This document shows, one piece after another, positions 1-11,074 of a stretch of 64,000 nucleotides of DNA. Position numbers and translations under genes: made by a program. The notes beneath the pieces are model-generated. The model was given only the letters and a program-made list of their open reading frames with translations. It did no database searches and was not told where the DNA came from. The first letter of the stretch is position 1, and each line of letters begins with the position of its first letter. The stretch lies in NCBI GenBank assembly GCA_947561395.2, contig OX387184.1, forward strand, positions 15,666,205-15,730,204. Direction: 5' to 3'. The stretch is from Buxus sempervirens (taxonomy: Eukaryota; Streptophyta; Magnoliopsida; Buxales; Buxaceae).

Positions 1-114
1 TTTAAATTAAGAAACTGATACCTGTACTTGAACCAACATGTTATATTAGTTCAAAATTATGTCATAAAAAATTCTACGTGTCCTTTGTATTCATCTCTCC
101 AAAAATCTTGTAAT
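1..114. other. AT-rich edge sequence, nothing recognised
   Basis: Short AT-rich stretch left of the first solo LTR. No coding signal or known repeat end was seen. Confidence 0.4.
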
Positions 115-119
115 GTGTT

Positions 120-2487
120 TGTGAGACATGGAAAATCAATTTAATGACTTCCTAATCATTACACGGGATTCATTCGAACATGGAGTCTCCACCATTCTGT
201 TTAGGTGTGAATGGACACCGAAAATATCAAATCAAATAAAGGAAACATAAATTAGAGTAAAATAAATCTAGTTTAAAATACAAAACAAAAACAACCAGAG
301 ATGGGTAAAGGGATTAGGTTATGAACAGGGGAAGGTGTTAGGCACCCCTATTCATCCACACAATGTGGTTGCTAGGTACTGTTCATGTTAAAAATAAAGA
401 AGGCTTGTTTAATGAAAAAAAAATCATAAAAGTAACAAAAGTGTATGGTTCTTCATATAAATATCCCGATTAATTCAAAACTTTCAATATGATCACACCA
501 TTCCTAGGGTTTCATGACTGAAAGAAAACCAATCTAAAGTGAAACCTGAAAAACCAGCTTTAGGCTAAACCATTAAAAGGTTGAAAAACCAGATTGAAAT
601 CTCTTGATTAAAACATTGAAGAGTAAAGTTCTTTAGGGTACAGATCTGATCCAAATCTCTCATTAGTGGAGAGATATAACCCCAATCAACCCATGTTGAT
701 GAATAAAACATCAAAAGGGAGAGTTTAGACCATAGGATCCTTTCTCCAAGATTAAAACAACTTCAAAATCACATCATGAAACCCTATAGGTTACTTTCAG
801 GCTTTTGGTTTCAGATCTACCATATAGATCATGGTAGATCTAGAATCCTAGCCAAATATAACCAAAATCAATAAAACAGTGATATAGGTGCACTGTGTGT
901 GAAAAACCAAAACTGTAGGAGGCAGTGGGGATCCCATGCTATAAACAACATGGATCCATAGGATTCCTCCAGATTCAGAATAAAACTTTTAAAACATGAA
1001 CAGAATAGTAAAAGAAATCACATATCACAGATTACAGCATATAGGGGCCTATCCTATGGATCCACCTGTTCTCTTTTCCCCTAGTTCTCTCTTCACGTTT
1101 TATAGCTAGAGAGGAGTCTTGAGGTACTTGGAGATAGGTTTGGGGATACAAACACAATCAAATGGCCTTATTCTACAAAAAAGAGAAAATAACAGACTAT
1201 AGGGTTCTATTCTAAGGATCCACCTGTTCTCTTTTCCCCTAGCTCTCTCTTCATGTTTTAAGGTTAGAGAGGGGTCTTGAGGTACTTGGAGGCAGGTTTG
1301 GAAATACAAACATAGAAAAGCCTTATTCTACAGAGATGGAAAAGAACAGATTATAGGTTTTATTTTAAGGATCCACCTATTCTCTTTTCCCCTAGCTCTC
1401 TCTTCACATTTTACGGCTAGAGACGAGTCTTGAGGTACTTGGAGGCAGGTTTAGGGATACAAAAGAGAAGGCCTTATTCTACAGAAATGGAGAAGAACAG
1501 ACTATCTCTAGAATTAAAAACAGAAAATAAAAGAGAAAAGAGACTTACCTGGATTGAGAAAGCAAAGAGGCAGGGATTCCCTTCTTCACTTGGAGCTTTT
1601 CAAGCTTTAGATTCTCAGCTTTTTGCTTGAGGAGAGGCCCTCTATTTATAGGCAAACCCAGGGGCATAGTTGGTCCTAGGGGTATGCCAAAATAGGGTTT
1701 CAGAATGTTCCAATTGAGTTTCAAAAAAGGAGTTAATGTAAATCCATTAAACCACGGAGAGTAAAAAAGGGGATTCGAATCTCCTAGAGAGAGGTTTAAG
1801 TGTAAATAAGGCTCAGAAATCGAAAAATGACGAATTCACACAAAAAAACCCATGACCGCATATATAATGCGGTCACCACCAGTCCGCATTAAAAATGCGG
1901 GCATGATAGGTTTTACCAATTTTTAACAGTTTTTTGACCTGTTTCTGCACAGGCAATACTTATTTAGATGAAATATCGTTTAAGTAAATGTCCTCGTATT
2001 TTTTAATCTCCATTTACTTAAGATATTACATGTAAATAAGCAAACACCCCCCATTTGAATCCATTAAAAATAGTTCCAGACCCAAATTCCAAGTGAATAA
2101 AAAGTCAACTTTTCAGATCAAGGCTAAATTTCGGTTTTTCAGGTTCGATAAAAAGATTCGACATATTAATACCAAGGTATTTGTTAAGATTTAAAGGCTC
2201 AAAAAATTCATTTATGCAATAATATTACTAAAAACCTGATTACCAGGAAAAATTATCTTGAAATCTTGCCTTAAAAAACATTTCATTTTTTGGGGTCAAA
2301 AGTCAACAAAATTCAACAGGAAAAAGTTTGACTTTGCACGAAAGATTGAATTTGGGCCTTTTCCTTTGTGGTTTTGGATTCAAATGGGTTAAGCATCACA
2401 AACCCAATGCTAAGGATTGAAAATTCCAGTAAAATATTTCTCTCCTTCATGATTTATCAAAAATCGTGCAATTTTGGGATGTCTACA
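120..2487 (-). mobile_element. Solo LTR A, Tat/Ogre-type family, inverted
   Basis: Starts TGTGAGACATGG and ends GTGTCTACA-like, the inverted form of the TGTAGACACC...CATGTCTCACA ends seen on the full element at 5640-28330. It is flanked by a 5-bp duplication gtgtt (115-119 and 2488-2492), so it is complete as a solo LTR. A TATA-like box on the minus strand lies near 1642-1650. About 205 bp upstream of it is a two-unit dyad array (1856-1900). The block related to CTAGCCGTAAAACGTGAAG occurs three times (about 1092, 1249 and 1402) as part of roughly 150-bp internal repeats. Solo LTRs arise by recombination between the two LTRs of a complete element. No internal region remains. Confidence 0.93.
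1856..1900. promoter_or_regulatory. Dyad array in solo LTR A, 28-bp period, CCGCAT core
   Basis: Two dyads CCGCAT-N5-ATGCGG begin at 1856 and 1884, exactly 28 bp apart, on the upstream side of the minus-strand TATA box. The layout matches the arrays of the sibling LTRs but the core letters differ. The function is unknown. A protein-binding array is inferred. Confidence 0.8.
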
Positions 2488-2492
2488 GTGTT

Positions 2493-4099
2493 GCCTTATG
2501 GTTGTCCAAAAGAAATCTGCATCCAACAAATGTATGCTTAGCATGAACAAATATATCCTAAACATCCTACTAAAAACTTGTCATTCCTCAAGGAACAATC
2601 TACATTACATAGCTTACACTTTTTAAAGAGGCATCCCATATCTTGAAAATCGTCTTTTTTTACTCATCACCATGCCACAAAAAAAAAAAAAAAAAATCTT
2701 CGTAAACTGTTTTTCAAATCAATTTTGGAGATCTCCAAAACTGCAATAGGAATCAAATTAGAACAAGGAATGAAATAAATTCAGCATTGAACAAATATCT
2801 CATGAATCAAAATATAACTCACTAAAAGTACCCCAAGCAAAATACAAGTCTTCAAAATCCACCAAACAAATTGTAAGTTCATAACAATTTGACATTATAA
2901 TTATAAAATAACAATCTTAAGTCGAGAAAATCTCATACACAAGGCCAATCTAGGACCCTTGCTTGCCCTACCTGCTTAATTAATTTGTCAACCCTCTCCC
3001 AAAAAACTAATCACAAATCTTAAGAATAGTAAGTGTTTGTTCCTCCGAAATTGAGCCAGGTTGGACACATGGCGATGTTGATGATGTGTCTCTGTGCGGG
3101 GGTGCCAGTATCAATTGATACAAAGATTTCGGGTCGGATCCTGACCCCGGGCACCTGTTTCGAATCTAAACTGGAGTCGGTTTAGTCGTACTGCAAGTCA
3201 CTTGTAATAAAACCGGTCAGGCAATAGAATAAAGACTAGGGGTTCGGTCTTCGTTTGGGTTCTTATACGTGTTTGAAAGTCAAAGCAGTCGATGGCGTAG
3301 CACTCTATTATAAAATCGGCCGATGAACACAGCCGTAGATTACAACAGATAATCCTCAAAAGTATTTCAAAAAGGAAATAAAAGCAAAAAAGAAAACCGA
3401 CTGAGTTCTCAGGACCGGCCTATCCTGACCTTATAATCGTGATCGAAGTATAAAAGCAGGAGGAAAGGGGCGACTACTAACAAAGTCAATTCGGGGGTTC
3501 ACCTAGGATTACTATTTAGCCGAAAGTACGTGAGTCACCTGGCTTGATCAAAGTCCGTCTCGGGACTAGCTGCTTAGAATCATATAGCCGTAATCGGAGT
3601 ACAAAATTGCGAGTCAGGGGCGGCCTCAACCTACTTGTCGATGGCAGGGTTCTGACGTCAATCGGAGTAAACAGGGGCCTATGGTGTCACTGCGACTGGA
3701 AGCAGTAAGAGAAGTCCTAATTTATCCTTCTTGCTACAGTTTGGGGTGTAGGAGATGGGATAAAGATCACAGATGATCAAATTAGCATTATGATAACTGG
3801 TTGCGGTTTTTTGATGGAGGTTCTCCTCGAGCTCTTCGAACTTGTGCCTTTTATAGCCATTCTCTGACGGTTGCCCAACGCCCCACTCTTGTACGATCTT
3901 CATGGAGGTTATTCATCTACAGTTTTTTGTTTGCAAGAGATAACTTCTCGGCCACGATCATAAACGACTCACTTCCTTGCTCGCAGTCGCCCATTCTCTA
4001 ATGGTCGACCTTCTGCTGATGGTGACATGATCTTTTGAAAATATGAGGATGGTTGTCATCTGTGCTTACGTGGCTTCGGCTGAATATCTGGCCTACGTG
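2493..4099. other. Unclassified repeat-like intergenic DNA
   Basis: No credible gene. From about 3060 to 3480 there is diverged similarity to 63470-63680: both hold GGATCC followed by a shared TAGTCGTACTGCAAG block and then TGTAATAAA. This suggests two old copies of one element family. A poly-A run lies near 2673-2697. The segment 3480-4100 has no recognised content and replaces the distal part of the FAR1-like gene, so an insertion or deletion boundary lies near 4100. Confidence 0.4.
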
Positions 4100-4890
4100 T
4101 ATGCCGATGTGGCCTATCTTCATATTCATATATACATTTTTGAAAATCTTTCCCAAAAGTTTTGTGATGCTAAAAAATCTCATGAATGTGCTTTGCAGCA
4201 TTTTGATACATGTGCCATAAACATAAACGATGAAAAGTTTCTGGCCAGATTGATTTTATTGCACTACCCGTTGCATGATCCTCATCTATCAGAATTGTTT
4301 GTGGCTTTCTTCTAGACATTGCCTTTGCAAATGTTGTAAACAACCACTTAAATGACACTATTGTTTCATCATAAAGCAATGAAGCACCAAAAACAATTGT
4401 TTGTTTCAAATGATTTACCCCAACAAATAGCCCAAATGGGCGGCCTTCTTTTTTTGTTTATATGTGGTATCAAAACAAACCACATCACCGAAATAGGTAT
4501 AATCAACAATCAGTCTTGCATCTGACCAAAAAATATTTGTTATTAATTCTTCCTCATCGAGCTGGATGGCATAGAAAATGATGGATTTTTTATTTGTTTC
4601 ATTTCAAAATACTCCAACAAACCCCTTGCATCTCCTTTTTGCATTTGCTTTCCTCATTTAGTACGCAAACAATTGTTATAGTCTTCAGGCATAAACCCCA
4701 AATTCTCACGTCCACCGGCTTGTTTTCCCATCATTTCCATTATTGCCTTTGGTGCAATCCTTGAGCTATTTGCGATGTTTGCTTCCATAACTTGGGCATT
4801 AGACAATCTCCTATGTGACCTCAAAAAGTGAACCATATCAGGGGAGACAAGCTCATGATTATGCACTGCTTCAAACTTGTAGACTACATA
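4100..4890 (-). pseudogene. FAR1/MULE-like transposase-domain gene, distal half (broken)
   Basis: On the minus strand this encodes the middle of a FAR1/FHY3-related or Mutator-like transposase. The pieces YKFEAVHNHELVSPDMVHFL (end of the FAR1 DNA-binding region), LDEEELITNIFWSDAR, VVCFDTTY, QTIVFGASLLYDETIVSFKW, TILIDEDHA and FHRLCLWHMYQNAAKHI match the family in order. The D residues in CFDTTY and LIDEDHA sit where the family has catalytic acids. At least two frameshifts are visible: one in the A-rich run near 4455 and one near 4170, after which HHKTFGKDFQKCIYEYE continues in another frame. Homology stops near 4100, so the C-terminal part is missing. The gene continues upstream at 29124-29517, beyond the CACTA insertion. 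It could be a host FRS gene or a MULE transposase. No MULE terminal repeats were seen. Confidence 0.85.
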
Positions 4891-5730
4891 CACTACAAAA
4901 CTAAGAGACTTAGAAAGCGACCTTTTACCGGTGGTAAGCATATTCTGCCCCTAAAAGCACTTTTATCGACGGTAAAGACTCTCTCCGCCCCTAAAAGTTA
5001 ACATAACTTTTTCTTCACGCGAAAACCCATGGCGCGAGTTTTTTTTCGAGTGAAATAGCCTTTAGAGGCGGTAACTCCCGCAGGAATATTCGGTTTTACT
5101 GGCGGGACCGCGAGAGGAGTCCTACTGCCGGTAAAAAGTTGGCGGGAACTTCCCGCCAAATAAAAGATTGTTTCTGGTGGTAAATAGCTATCCATAATAA
5201 TACTTTTAACAGCGGTACACGCTCTACCGCCCCTAAAAGGTAGAAAATAAAAATGGAATTAAAAATTTTGTATTTTTCATAATTTCCACAAAAATAAAAT
5301 AAAATATTTACCAGCGGTTTTTTAAAGCCGCCGGTAATAATCTAATAATGCAATTTTTACCGGCAGTTAAACTTCCAGTAAAGATCTCCATTGTATTTAA
5401 AAAAACAAGTATTTTACCGGCAAAAATGGTTAGTAAAAAATAAATAAAAAAAGAAAACTTGAGTTTTAGGGGCAGCCTCCCGCCGGTAAAAGTAAAAGCG
5501 GGAATTTTCCTGCGTGCGTAATGCAAGGAATTTTGACTTTACTTTTAGGGGCGGTGAGGTATCGCCGGTAAAAGGAAAAGCAAGAATTTTCCCGCTACGC
5601 AGTACACGGAAATTTGACTTCACTTTTAGGGGTGGTAAGTGTAGACACCCCAAATTGCATAAACAATCATCAAAAATCATTATCTCCTGGAAAGCCAGCA
5701 CAGAATTTGAAGAAAATAAATTTTTGCCTG

Positions 5731-5871
5731 TATCCGGATACTCAATCCGGATACAAATGCTCCTCCCCTTATCCGGATGGTCGTACCGGATACGTGTGAG
5801 CCTTAGCGTATCCGGTACCATGTACCGGATACCTTAAGGCCCTTTGTTATCCGGTCTGATGTACCGGATAC
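5731..5871. promoter_or_regulatory. Dyad array in the 5' LTR: 4 units, 39-bp period
   Basis: Four 24-bp dyads of the form TATCCGG-N9-CCGGATAC begin at 5731, 5770, 5809 and 5848, exactly 39 bp apart. The first T is part of each unit and the centres vary. The array ends 157 bp upstream of the LTR TATA box. The phasing and repeated half-sites suggest cooperative binding of a dimeric factor, or hairpin formation. The binding role is inferred. Confidence 0.92.
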
Positions 5872-6027
5872 CGTAAGTTTGCTCAAAATTAGGGTTTTCC
5901 GAGAGCTTTTCACTTTTACCATCATGTCCCTCATTAAATGAGGGGAAATCGCGGAAATAACCTTAGGGTATAGGTTTGAGGGGTTCTAGACATTAAGTTG
6001 TGTCTACCAATGACCTTAGCCCTTGCC

Positions 6028-6036
6028 TATAAATAG
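6028..6036 (+). promoter_or_regulatory. LTR TATA box
   Basis: TATAAATAG in the 5' LTR, preceded by GCC. The same box sits at the equivalent place in the sibling LTRs at 42594, 50633 and 55806, and in inverted form in those at 120 and 41800. Transcription of the element probably starts about 30 bp downstream. Confidence 0.8.
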
Positions 6037-6278
6037 GAGCCTCCTCCTTGAGCAAAAGGCACACAACTCTTGTTTTGAATTCTCGCAAAGAAGAACTCCA
6101 AGAGAAGAAGAAAACCGCTGTGGAATCGCCTCCAGCACTCAGGTAAGCCTCAACTTTTCTTTTTATTTTCTGTCTTTACATTCCTAGATCTAGATCTCTT
6201 CTTCTACCTTTCTGTAGTGTAAAGCCTTGTTTGTATGTGTGGAAATCCTTCCCCGGCTCAAAGTATCTCAAGACTCCC

Positions 6279-6297
6279 CTAGCCGTAAAACGTGAAG
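6279..6297 (+). promoter_or_regulatory. Conserved LTR block CTAGCCGTAAAACGTGAAG
   Basis: This 19-bp block is the most conserved stretch across all Tat-type LTRs in the window. Copies occur at 26696, 43254, 43410, 51441, 51592, 56456, 56614 and 58393, with inverted versions near 1092, 1249, 1402 and 47896. Flanking bases can pair (CTCTCTAG...GAAGAGAG or CCTAG...CTAGG), giving a possible RNA hairpin just downstream of the transcription start. It might be a poly(A), packaging or dimer signal. The role is unknown. Confidence 0.7.
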
Positions 6298-7915
6298 GCG
6301 GATCTAGGAGAAACGAGACTGGGGATTGACCCTAGTGCTAGAACCTATGTAGCGTAAGGCCTTTTTGATTGATTGTAAACCGTTCCATATTCAAAGTACC
6401 CTTGATTATCTTAAAGAGAACAGAGGGAAACGATAATGGAACGGAACCCTAGGCTATGCTAGAACCTATTTTGTTGAATATATGCATGTTGTATTGATCT
6501 TGCTTGGTTTTACACTCTTGCACATACATATCACTATTTTGGCGGGGTAGGCTCATATTTGGGGTTTATTGCATTTATTGTGATAAATCTCAAATAAATG
6601 GCCTCAATCAATTCTGAAATGCTTTTCGGATGATTTTAAAGTATTTGTGTTCATCTTGCACGAATTTCATTTTTATCAATTTTCGGACTTGGTTTTACTC
6701 AAAAGTGGCTTAGCTTGACAGCACCTGTACCCCTACTTCGGACGTCCGTAACTTCATCATCCGGATGAATTTTGGGGCGATTCCAGAACCATGGGAAAGG
6801 TGAGGCTGTCTAGTTTATGTCCACCAAATTTCATGAATTTCTGTCTAGCCGATTTTTGACACTTCTCTGTCGAAGTTAAGTGGACAGTTCAGGTCCAAGT
6901 ACAGAACTTGTCACTTCGACGGACCGCCATGTGTTCGTTTTAAGTCCGATTCGAGTGGTTTTTATTTCTGAGTACTCCTTTTTGAGTCTATTTTCAAATC
7001 CAGTTGGTTTCATAATTTTTGAATTCCATTTGAATTATTGGTAGCCGATTTACTCAGAACTGCTCATTTGCATTTTTCTGGGTAAATCTGTGATCTTCGG
7101 GGCCTGTTCGGGGCACCACCCAAGGCACACCCGAAGGGATTTTTGTATGAGGCTAGTTTCTATGGAAAGATGGCCATACAAACTTCAATCACACCAAATT
7201 TCGTGGACTTTTATGTAGTGGATTTTCCTAGACAATTTTCCAAAGTTGCCCACTTACCACTTTTAAAAATCCCCAGCAGCAACTTCAAAGGAGCATAACT
7301 CCTAGATTTTTCATCGGAATGAAATGAAATTTTGTACTAGACTCTTGTCTACCCTAATCTTTCAAATGGATTTGGTTTGGGTCAATTTAGAATCGGATTT
7401 GAATGATTTCAAGGCAAATGGTATACTTTTTACCAAATTTTCCGAATTTGATTTAACTTGGTTTTGAGCAATTTGTGCTTTGATTTCCATCTTTTGAGAT
7501 ATTCCAGAAATGATATTGACATAAGAGAGGATCTAAAATCCATTTAGATCTTCATGTGAAAATATCATACATTAATCCTTTTTCAAGGTTTTCTATGATT
7601 TTTAGCAAGCTTTCTTACTTTATTTTTTGCATGAACATACACTTGGCAACCACTTCGTGTGGATGAATGGGGGTGCCTAACACCTTCCCCCGTTCATAAT
7701 CTAATCCCCTTACCCATCTCTGGACTTGATTTTCAAGTAGGGTTATTTTTCCCCTAGAATTTGTCTTTTGGCTATTTTTGCCTTACTTTTGAACTCTTTG
7801 GTGTCCATTCTCACCCCAAAATCATGAATGGTGGCGACTCTCCCAATTTTTGCGTTGAGCCCGTGTGTTGACGGAGGGACGATCACTCCGGTGATTTTTT
7901 CCCATGTCTCACAAC

Positions 7916-7933
7916 TGGCGATTCTGCTGGGGA
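7916..7933 (+). other. Primer-binding site of the Tat element
   Basis: TGGCGATTCTGCTGGGGA begins two bases after the 5' LTR. TGG start and position are as expected for a tRNA-primed minus-strand start. It resembles the tRNA-Arg type of site described for Ogre elements. I could not align it to a tRNA here, so the tRNA identity is tentative. Confidence 0.7.
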
Positions 7934-9420
7934 GCTGTGGATTTAAGCCATTTTGTGTATATTCATGCTTTTTCATCACTTTTGAATGCTTGCTATTTTT
8001 GTTTCTTTTATTTGTGCATAATGTTGTATTCTAAATCAGATTGGGATGCTCTTGAATTTTATATGAATCAAGTCATGTATATTTTGCTTGATGTTGCATA
8101 AAGGTTGATTTAGGTAAAGCCTATCTTGAAGCATGATTTGGTTGTATTTGGTGATAACATGCTCTAATTTGAATTTTGAATACCATGGTTTGAATATGAG
8201 AATTAGTATCATGAAATCTAGGAGTTCAGAATTTTTGGGGTATTCAAACATGGTTCCCATAAAGCATGCTTTTTGTGCTTAAAAATTTTTGTTATGCCAT
8301 GCCTTTGATTTAAGGTATAGGGGGATTCAATTTGAGCATGAAAACCAAGAGTATGAAATCTGGAATTTTAGTGCACATTGGGGTTTTTTTTAGTATGTTC
8401 ACCAATATACCATGTCAAGTAGTTGCTAGACTTTTAGGCATTAATTTGGGGTATAAAGGATGCACTTTTGAGCATGAGAAATCTGAAAATTTTAGTGCGT
8501 ATTTCTGGAAATTTTAAGCATGTTTTACCTCATTGAAACACTTTGGTATCATGTCAAGTAGTGCTAAAATTTTAGGCTCCAATTTGGGGTAGAAATGGTA
8601 CACTTTGATCATGAAAAAGAGCATGAAATCTGGGATTTTAGGGAATGCTTTTGAGTTTCAAGCATGCTTACATGAGTTGATTGTTGTTTGCACAAATAAC
8701 ATGTTTTGTATACCACTTTTTGGGCATGTAATATTTTTATGCATATTTGGTGCTTGCTTGCTTGTATTTAGCTTCATTATTTTGTCATATATGCCTTGGC
8801 TTGAAGTTGAATGCATGGCTACGAAAAAGAGTGGCAAGGGGCTGGGACGTTGTGAATGTTACCACAATTTAAAATTGCACTTGAGCACTTGAAACAATAT
8901 GCACAGCCTACCCTTTACCTATTAGGAAGTTGAACCATGAATGTGTGTAGCTTGGCGCACCGAGGTCGTGACTTCGGAAAGCGAAAGTGAAAACATTTAC
9001 CTTAGAATTTGAGTCAATGATGTGATGACAATGGGATCTGTGATTCGATTCCGGGCATCACTAGACTTGAGTTCTAAGTTGCCAATTAAGCCAAAACCCA
9101 AAAACCATAGGCTTGAAGGTGGAGAAACACGTTTTCGGCTAAAAGCACACAATTGCGTTTGGGGAATTGGGTGTAAATGTGGGAAGGCCGTTTGCATGTT
9201 TTACAGGCCAAGGTATAATGTGAATACCATATTGAATGAAGGTAATACAAGGTGGCAAGGTAAAGCCATGTTCTTTTCATGAATTTGGGGATTTTGCAAG
9301 TATGATGTCCAAGCCCAATTTGGGGCAAGTTTTGAAGGTCAAATTAAGGTGAACATCAATTGGGAATGAAAAAAATCAAATCTGGTGGAAAAAATGAGTC
9401 AAAAAGGGCCATTTCGGCAA
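7934..9420 (+). other. Untranslated leader of the Tat element, proximal part
   Basis: No long open frame. From about 8320 to 8660 there are roughly three diverged tandem units sharing GAGCATGAAA, AAATCTGG, ATTTTAG and CATGTCAAGTAGT. No extra Ogre-type ORF1 was found here. The rest holds nothing recognised. Confidence 0.5.
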
Positions 9421-9561
9421 TAACCGGCAACTCAGGCCGGTTAATAACAGCTCTAATCATATCCGGTACATATTTCCGGATACAAATACATATGCGGATA
9501 TTCGGTTAAGTTGACCGGATACAATAAGGCATATTATTATCCGGAATGTTATACCGGATAC
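9421..9561. promoter_or_regulatory. Dyad array in the leader: 4 units, 39-bp period
   Basis: Dyads begin at 9421, 9460, 9499 and 9538, again exactly 39 bp apart. The first is a variant, TAACCGG-N9-CCGGTTA. The third has TATTCGG on the left. The second and fourth are TATCCGG-N9-CCGGATAC. The array is not inside an LTR and lies 1.5 kb upstream of gag, so it is an independent copy of the same architecture. Confidence 0.9.
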
Positions 9562-9859
9562 ATTCAAAAAATGCACAAATTGGCTGTTCAGCCCAAATTT
9601 TCAGAATAAAATGCCTAAAACACTGTGGATAATCCTTAGGCACCCCGAAAAGGACATAAGAAATGTTCCCAAAAATACAAAATCAAAAAAAAAATACAAA
9701 AAATAAAATATTCTTTCAGGGTTTAACCTAAGTTTGAAAATCAAAGAGGAAACCAAGGTGTCATATTTTTTGACACCAACTCAACTCAAACATGTGTCAG
9801 TCAAACTCTGGAACTTGAAAACTGAGAAAATTCAACAAATTTGAAGAAAAAAAAAAAAA

Positions 9860-10975
9860 ACCTTTGGTTGGTTATTTTTATCAATCAAATCAAAAAAAAG
9901 TGGGACACTTGGAAGCCCTAGAATATTCCATGAAAACCTTGGTTGGTTATTTTTATCAGTCAAATCAAAAAAAAAAAAAATGAAAACCTTGGTTGGTTAT
10001 TTTTATCAATCAAATCAAAACATTTGTAGGATACTTGGATAGAGTAGTCCAAGAAAACCTTGGTTGGTTATTTTTATCAATCAAATCAAAAAAAAAAAAT
10101 GAAAACCTTGGTTGGTTATTCTTATCAATCAAATCCAAAAAAAGTGGGATACTTGGATAGAGTAGTCCAAGAAAACCTTGGTTGGTTATTTTTATCAATC
10201 AAATCAAAAAAAAAAAATGAAAACCTTGGTTGGTTATTTTTATCAATCAAATCAAAACATTTGTAGGATACTTGGATAGAGTAGTCCAAGAAAACCTTGG
10301 TTGGTTATTTTTATCAATCAAATCAAAAAAAAAAAAAAATGAAAACCTTGGTTGGTTATTTTTATCAATCAAATCCAAAAAAAGTGGGATACTTGGATAG
10401 AGTAGTCCAAGAAAACCTTGGTTGGTTATTTTTATCAATCAAATCAAAAAAAAAAAAATGAAAACCTTGGTTGGTTATTTTTATCAATCAAATCCAAAAA
10501 AAGTGGGATACTTGGAAGCCCTAGAATATTCCAAGACACCTTTGGTTGGTTATTTTTATCAATCAAATCAAAACATTTGTGGGATACTTGGATAGAGTAG
10601 TCCAAGACACCTTTGGTTGGTTATTTTTATCAATCAAATCAAAACATTTGTGGGATACTTGGATAGAGTAGTCCAAGACACCTTTGGTTGGTTATTTTTA
10701 TCAATCAAATCAAAACATTTGTGGGATACTTGGAAGCCCTAGAATATTCCAAGACACCTTTGGTTGGTTATTTTTATCAATCAAATCAAAACATTTGTGG
10801 GATACTTGGATAGAGTAGTCCAAGACACCTTTGGTTGGTTATTTTTATCAATCAAATCAAAACATTTGTGGGATACTTGGATAGAGTAGTCCAAGACACC
10901 TTTGGTTGGTTATTTTTATCAATCAAATCAAAAAAAAAATTGGGACCCTTGGAAGCCCTAGAATATTCCAACTCA
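9860..10975. repeat. Leader minisatellite
   Basis: Tandem units sharing CTTTGGTTGGTTATTTTTA, TCAATCAAATC and TTGGATAGAGTAGTCCAAG. The full unit is about 71 bp. Shorter units with A-runs, and units carrying AAGCCCTAGAATATTCCAAG, are interspersed. Units also hold a small CTTGGA...TCCAAG dyad. Tandem repeats are common in untranslated parts of Ogre-type elements. An AAAAAC microsatellite follows at about 10976-11009. Confidence 0.9.
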
Positions 10976-11074
10976 AAACAAAAAACAAAAACAAAAACAA
11001 AAACAAAAAATTTTTTCTGGCTGGTGTTCACCTAACTTACTGGTTTACATATATAAGGGTGTGACTCAAGTTAA

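Larger units (their letters stand above)
5640..7913 (+). repeat. 5' LTR of the Tat element
   Basis: Begins TGTAGACACC and ends CATGTCTCACA. It contains a four-unit dyad array (5731-5871), a TATA box (6028-6036), the conserved block CTAGCCGTAAAACGTGAAG (6279-6297) and a long U5-like part. Its partner is 26070-28330. The 13-bp length difference between the two falls inside the dyad array. Confidence 0.96.

Noticed and set aside
5731-5871. CRISPR-like array
   Set aside because: Regular spacing and repeats could suggest it, but this is plant nuclear DNA, the repeat is a dyad within an LTR, and no cas genes exist.
7934-11074. Ogre-type extra ORF1 before gag
   Set aside because: No long open frame in the leader. 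Only tandem repeats and a dyad array were seen.
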